A stretch of DNA of 64,000 nucleotides from Paramecium pentaurelia. Its lineage: Eukaryota; Ciliophora; Oligohymenophorea; Peniculida; Parameciidae. The position numbers were made by a program, and so were the translations under genes. Below the pieces are notes generated by a model that had not been told where the DNA came from, made no database searches, and was given only the letters and a program-made list of their open reading frames with translations. The stretch spans positions 302,702 to 366,701 of the forward strand of contig CAJJDO010000110.1 in assembly GCA_905183005.1 (NCBI GenBank). The letters are read 5' to 3'. This document shows, in pieces, positions 61,184 to 64,000 of the stretch (positions within the stretch are counted from its first letter, which is position 1; the number at the start of each line of letters is the position of its first letter).

Positions 61184-63629
61184 GTATTATTAATAAATTA
61201 ATCATAAAATTATAAATTAAAGTAAAATCTATTTATTCCGACTAATAATTTTATATATATTTATATAAAAATATTTAGGCAAAATATATTATTTGCATAA
61301 TGAGCTAATTTTGATAGGAATTAGTTACATTAAGGTGATTTTAGTATAAATACCTAAATTGTAAATAGGTATTGATGATATATGAATTTTAATTTACTTT
61401 AAAAAAGATATCTTTATCTAAAATGACGATTTTTTTGAGCAGCAAATTGTTTTTTTAAACTTAAACTTGCATTAAATACTCAAATTCAAATAAAATACCT
61501 TATAAATCATAATTAAATTTTTAAATCTAGCACAAGTAAGGTTTATCTTCTTCAATTCTCTGGTTCCTTCTGCTAGTTAATTATAAAAATGATGGAATAA
61601 ATAGTAATATTTCTATCGATTTGAGAGGTTGCAAATTTTCCTATAAATTTAGGTTGTTCCTTTAAGCTTAGTGTAAATAGAATCATGTGATAAAATATTA
61701 TTCTATTTTTTTTCTATCAGTAGGATAATATAGATCATCTTCTTTATTTTTATTCAAATAAAATCAAACATGTGATTTTAGAATAAATTCTTAAATAAAT
61801 TCACCTAGATTAAGTACAAAAAAAATATCAAGATGGAAAAAAAGAAGGAAAAGATATTAATATTAAAGCAGTTATAAGGCGAAAATTGTAAGAAAATAAT
61901 ATAATTGAATATGGGAAGTTTTAAATGGAAAATAGAAATTTATTTTTATACTTAAATTTAACACCAAAATTTTACAAAATACTAATATAAGATTCCTACA
62001 GTTAGATGCTATTATTATACTATTCCTTTTAAAGACTAGTACTAATTATAAAACAAAAAGCACCAATAAATTAACAATTTAGAAAAAATACAAATCACTT
62101 GCAGATTTTGAGTTATAGTCATATGTATTTGATAAAATTTACAATTTTAACCCAAAAATGTATCTAAATATTAACTAATTTTCAATAAAATTTACAAAAT
62201 TTGATATTTTTTCTTAAAAAAGTCATATTTATTATTGATGAATTGATCATGAACATTTTTTTGATCATTTTTCCTATATGTAACTCTATTTTTGAAAACA
62301 TAGAATTTTTTTAAATATATTAGTTTCTCTATACCATAAGAATAAGACCTTTTCTAATAAGATATATAACTTGTACTTTTTAAAACTACCAATCTATATG
62401 TTAGACATGGGTATTTGGGACATATGAATCAATTTTGAATATGAAAATTTTGTTTTTTTAATTTCTTAAGTCCCTTATTGCTCATTTTTTAAATAACTTT
62501 ATAAAAATTAGTCACAATTTTGATTTAAATTATTAAAATTTTTCCTATTCATAGTGATTTGCCTTATTGATTTTCCATATCTAATAAATATTTGTTGTAA
62601 AATTAAATACTTATCATAATCTAAGTTTTGTTACAATTAAACAAGATTTATTTGATACAATAAGACAATTATTGAGATTCTTTGAATAAATAAACACATG
62701 AAATTTAGCTTTATATTGCTAAAAGTTAAATCTGTTTCTCAGCAGCTTACTAATTATATTTTAGAAAGTCAATTTTGTTGTAACTTATAATTGAATCTCT
62801 GTTTCTAAATTATTTGAGCAGGATTGATATATTGAAATTAATTATAAATAAATAAATTTATCAACATCATTTCATTTTTCAACACCTTGCTAAATTTTAC
62901 AATACAAATTACTTTGAGTAACTAGGAGATGTTTAGAGAAGTATGCTCTTTTCATAATTAATCTTATAAAAATTGATGCAAGAGAATTTAGAACTCATCA
63001 CAGTATTCAATTTAGCTTTTCTTATCAAGTCCTTCAACTCTTTAATTTATTTCATGCAAAAATATTACGTCAATCGTATTTGACTAGTAAATCAGCTTCA
63101 AGATCTAACAGTTATTCAATTGTAAATTTAATTTGTCATTTTTTAATTACAAAGAAGGATAATTTTTTTTCTGATTATGGAATGATCATTAAGATTGAAA
63201 ATTCATAATAATTTTAATCTAGGATTACTAGTAGTTCGATTAATAGTGATTGAACCTCTGTAGTTATATTAAATAAAAATGATATATTTGTTTATGGGTT
63301 ACATTTATTGATTCTGAAATTGAAAGCATATATAATTCATTCTATTTTTTTAAAAAGATAAAAGTTTTCCAAAAAATATTAATTAAGCCTTTGAGAAGAC
63401 ATAAAAATGAATAATTGCTGCTAGCTCAGTTCTGCATAAAATAAGAAATTGTTGTACTTTGACATTAACAAAAATAATTTCCAAATTTCAAAAGAATGAG
63501 ACTTTAGATATTAAAGACATAATTGGATGTCTTGTTAAATAAAGATTTAGATTATTCTATTTTAGCCATTTTACAATGTGGTTTTGCTCACCTCAAAAAT
63601 ATTTGACATTATATTTATTTAAAGAAAAT
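61184..63629. other. No gene supported
   Basis: AT-rich throughout, with only short frames on both strands. A few 40-60-codon stretches (for example 62990-63140) have coding-like composition but no motif or splice scheme. Confidence 0.5.
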
Positions 63630-63755
63630 AAAATATCTTGTCCTAAAGATATAGTCCAATGACTATATATATAGAGACCTCACCAAGTCAAAATTTATAG
63701 CACATCACTTGGAGAGGAGCATCCCCGTGAAAGTATAGTGCTTTGCGAACACTAT
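63630..63755 (+). ncRNA. Structured RNA element, group-I-intron-like 3' core (copy 2)
   Basis: Shares with 40140-40273 the run AAAATAAAAT, GTCC, AAGATATAGTCC. Here the P7-like strand can form ATATAGTC-CAAT-GACTATAT. A GACC box and a stem (CCTCACCAAGT with ACTTGGAGAGG, one mismatch) follow in the same position as the 11-bp stem of copy 1 but with different sequence. Then come GAGCATCCCCGTGAAAG and a terminal hairpin TATAGTG-CTTTGCGAA-CACTATA that overlaps the ATG region of the ORF. Conserved layout with changed bases argues for selection on RNA structure. The group I assignment is inferred from the P7-like box only. Confidence 0.5.
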
Positions 63756-64000
63756 ATGAATAATCTATTTTCCAAAGTGCCAGGAGATCCAGTCCTTGAA
63801 ATGCTTTTCTTAGGAAAGCTTAAATCAGGGAACACCTCATCTGAAAAAGAAGGTATGATTAAAATAATTACTGATTGTTGGATGGACAAATAAGTTAAAT
63901 ATGGTCCTAGAGGATATCTAGAGTATCTAATGAAAAGATATCAGATTAATTAAAAAAGTGATATAAGATGGGCAAAATACAAAATACTTAAAGCCCCAAC
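63756..64000 (+). CDS. ORF downstream of structured RNA, 5' part (family shared with 40274-40560)
   Basis: ATG 63756 opens an uninterrupted frame to the window end: MNNLFSKVPGDPVLEMLFLGKLK, then SEKEGMIKIITDCWMDKQ, YGPRGYLEYLMKR, and RWAKYKILKAP. Compared with the 40.3-kb copy, FLGKLK, MD, Y.PR.YLE.LM and overall spacing are preserved, although the nucleotide sequences have diverged widely, which suggests protein-level selection. The codon use is less AT-biased than in the neighbours. No recognised endonuclease, maturase or transposase motif is visible in the available 81 codons. The gene continues beyond the window. Confidence 0.6.

Noticed and set aside
1..64000. CRISPR arrays, bacterial operons, ribosome binding sites, telomere repeats
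   Set aside because: None seen. The genome is a ciliate nuclear genome, and no tandem G4/C4-type telomeric runs occur in the window.

Overview
The window comes from the nuclear genome of a ciliate, most likely Paramecium. It is about 75-80% A+T. TAA and TAG occur throughout clearly conserved reading frames where glutamine fits, and TGA is the only terminator. Genes are interrupted by very small GT...AG introns of about 22-35 nt, a Paramecium hallmark. Removing these introns restores conserved frames; for example, four introns in the large surface-protein gene and five in the TRIM-like gene leave lengths exactly divisible by three. The two single Ns (17722, 47146) and one 50-N gap (44450-44499) show that this is a scaffold made of joined contigs.

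Layout. 1-2950: 3' part of a large helical protein of unknown function (+). 3036-9037: a roughly 1,964-residue secreted protein with many immunoglobulin-like or carboxypeptidase-regulatory-like repeats (-). 9070-9809: a Rab6-type GTPase (+). 9.9-16 kb: a RING-like relic, a reading frame with one in-frame TGA, an intact coiled-coil gene (-) and an acidic unknown gene with a homopolymer frameshift (-). 16.7-18.7 kb: a 1-kb direct repeat across a single N, almost certainly overlapping contig ends; the copies differ by a 26-bp TA-bounded segment that looks like a retained internal eliminated sequence (IES). 18.7-21.1 kb: a nine-unit MORN-type repeat gene (-). 21-28 kb: decayed genes, including an arrestin, and a GC-rich island. 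29.6-32.3 kb: an intact six-exon TRIM-like gene (+). 32.5-42.8 kb: mostly relics, including a WD40 pseudogene and a structured-RNA plus ORF element at 40.1 kb. 42.9-44.4 kb: zinc-finger/coiled-coil/WD40 gene cut by the gap (-). 45.3-47.1 kb: a seven-helix receptor fused to a phosphatidylinositol phosphate kinase, cut at the N (+). 47.1-47.5 kb: GC-rich island. 50.1-51.4 kb: WD40 pseudogene. 53.1-56.2 and 58.3-61.2 kb: two cysteine-rich membrane-protein paralogues whose first 830 bp are almost identical. 63.6-64.0 kb: a second structured-RNA plus ORF element.

The genes do not form one pathway. Themes are surface proteins (Ig-like, cysteine-rich), signalling and trafficking (Rab6, receptor-PIP kinase, arrestin relic) and large lineage-expanded families (MORN, TRIM-like, WD40). 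Pseudogene density is high for what is normally a compact Paramecium somatic genome. Several relics carry TGA where tryptophan is expected. The observations most worth following are the IES-like indel, the 5' homogenisation of the cysteine-rich paralogues and the two structured-RNA plus ORF elements.
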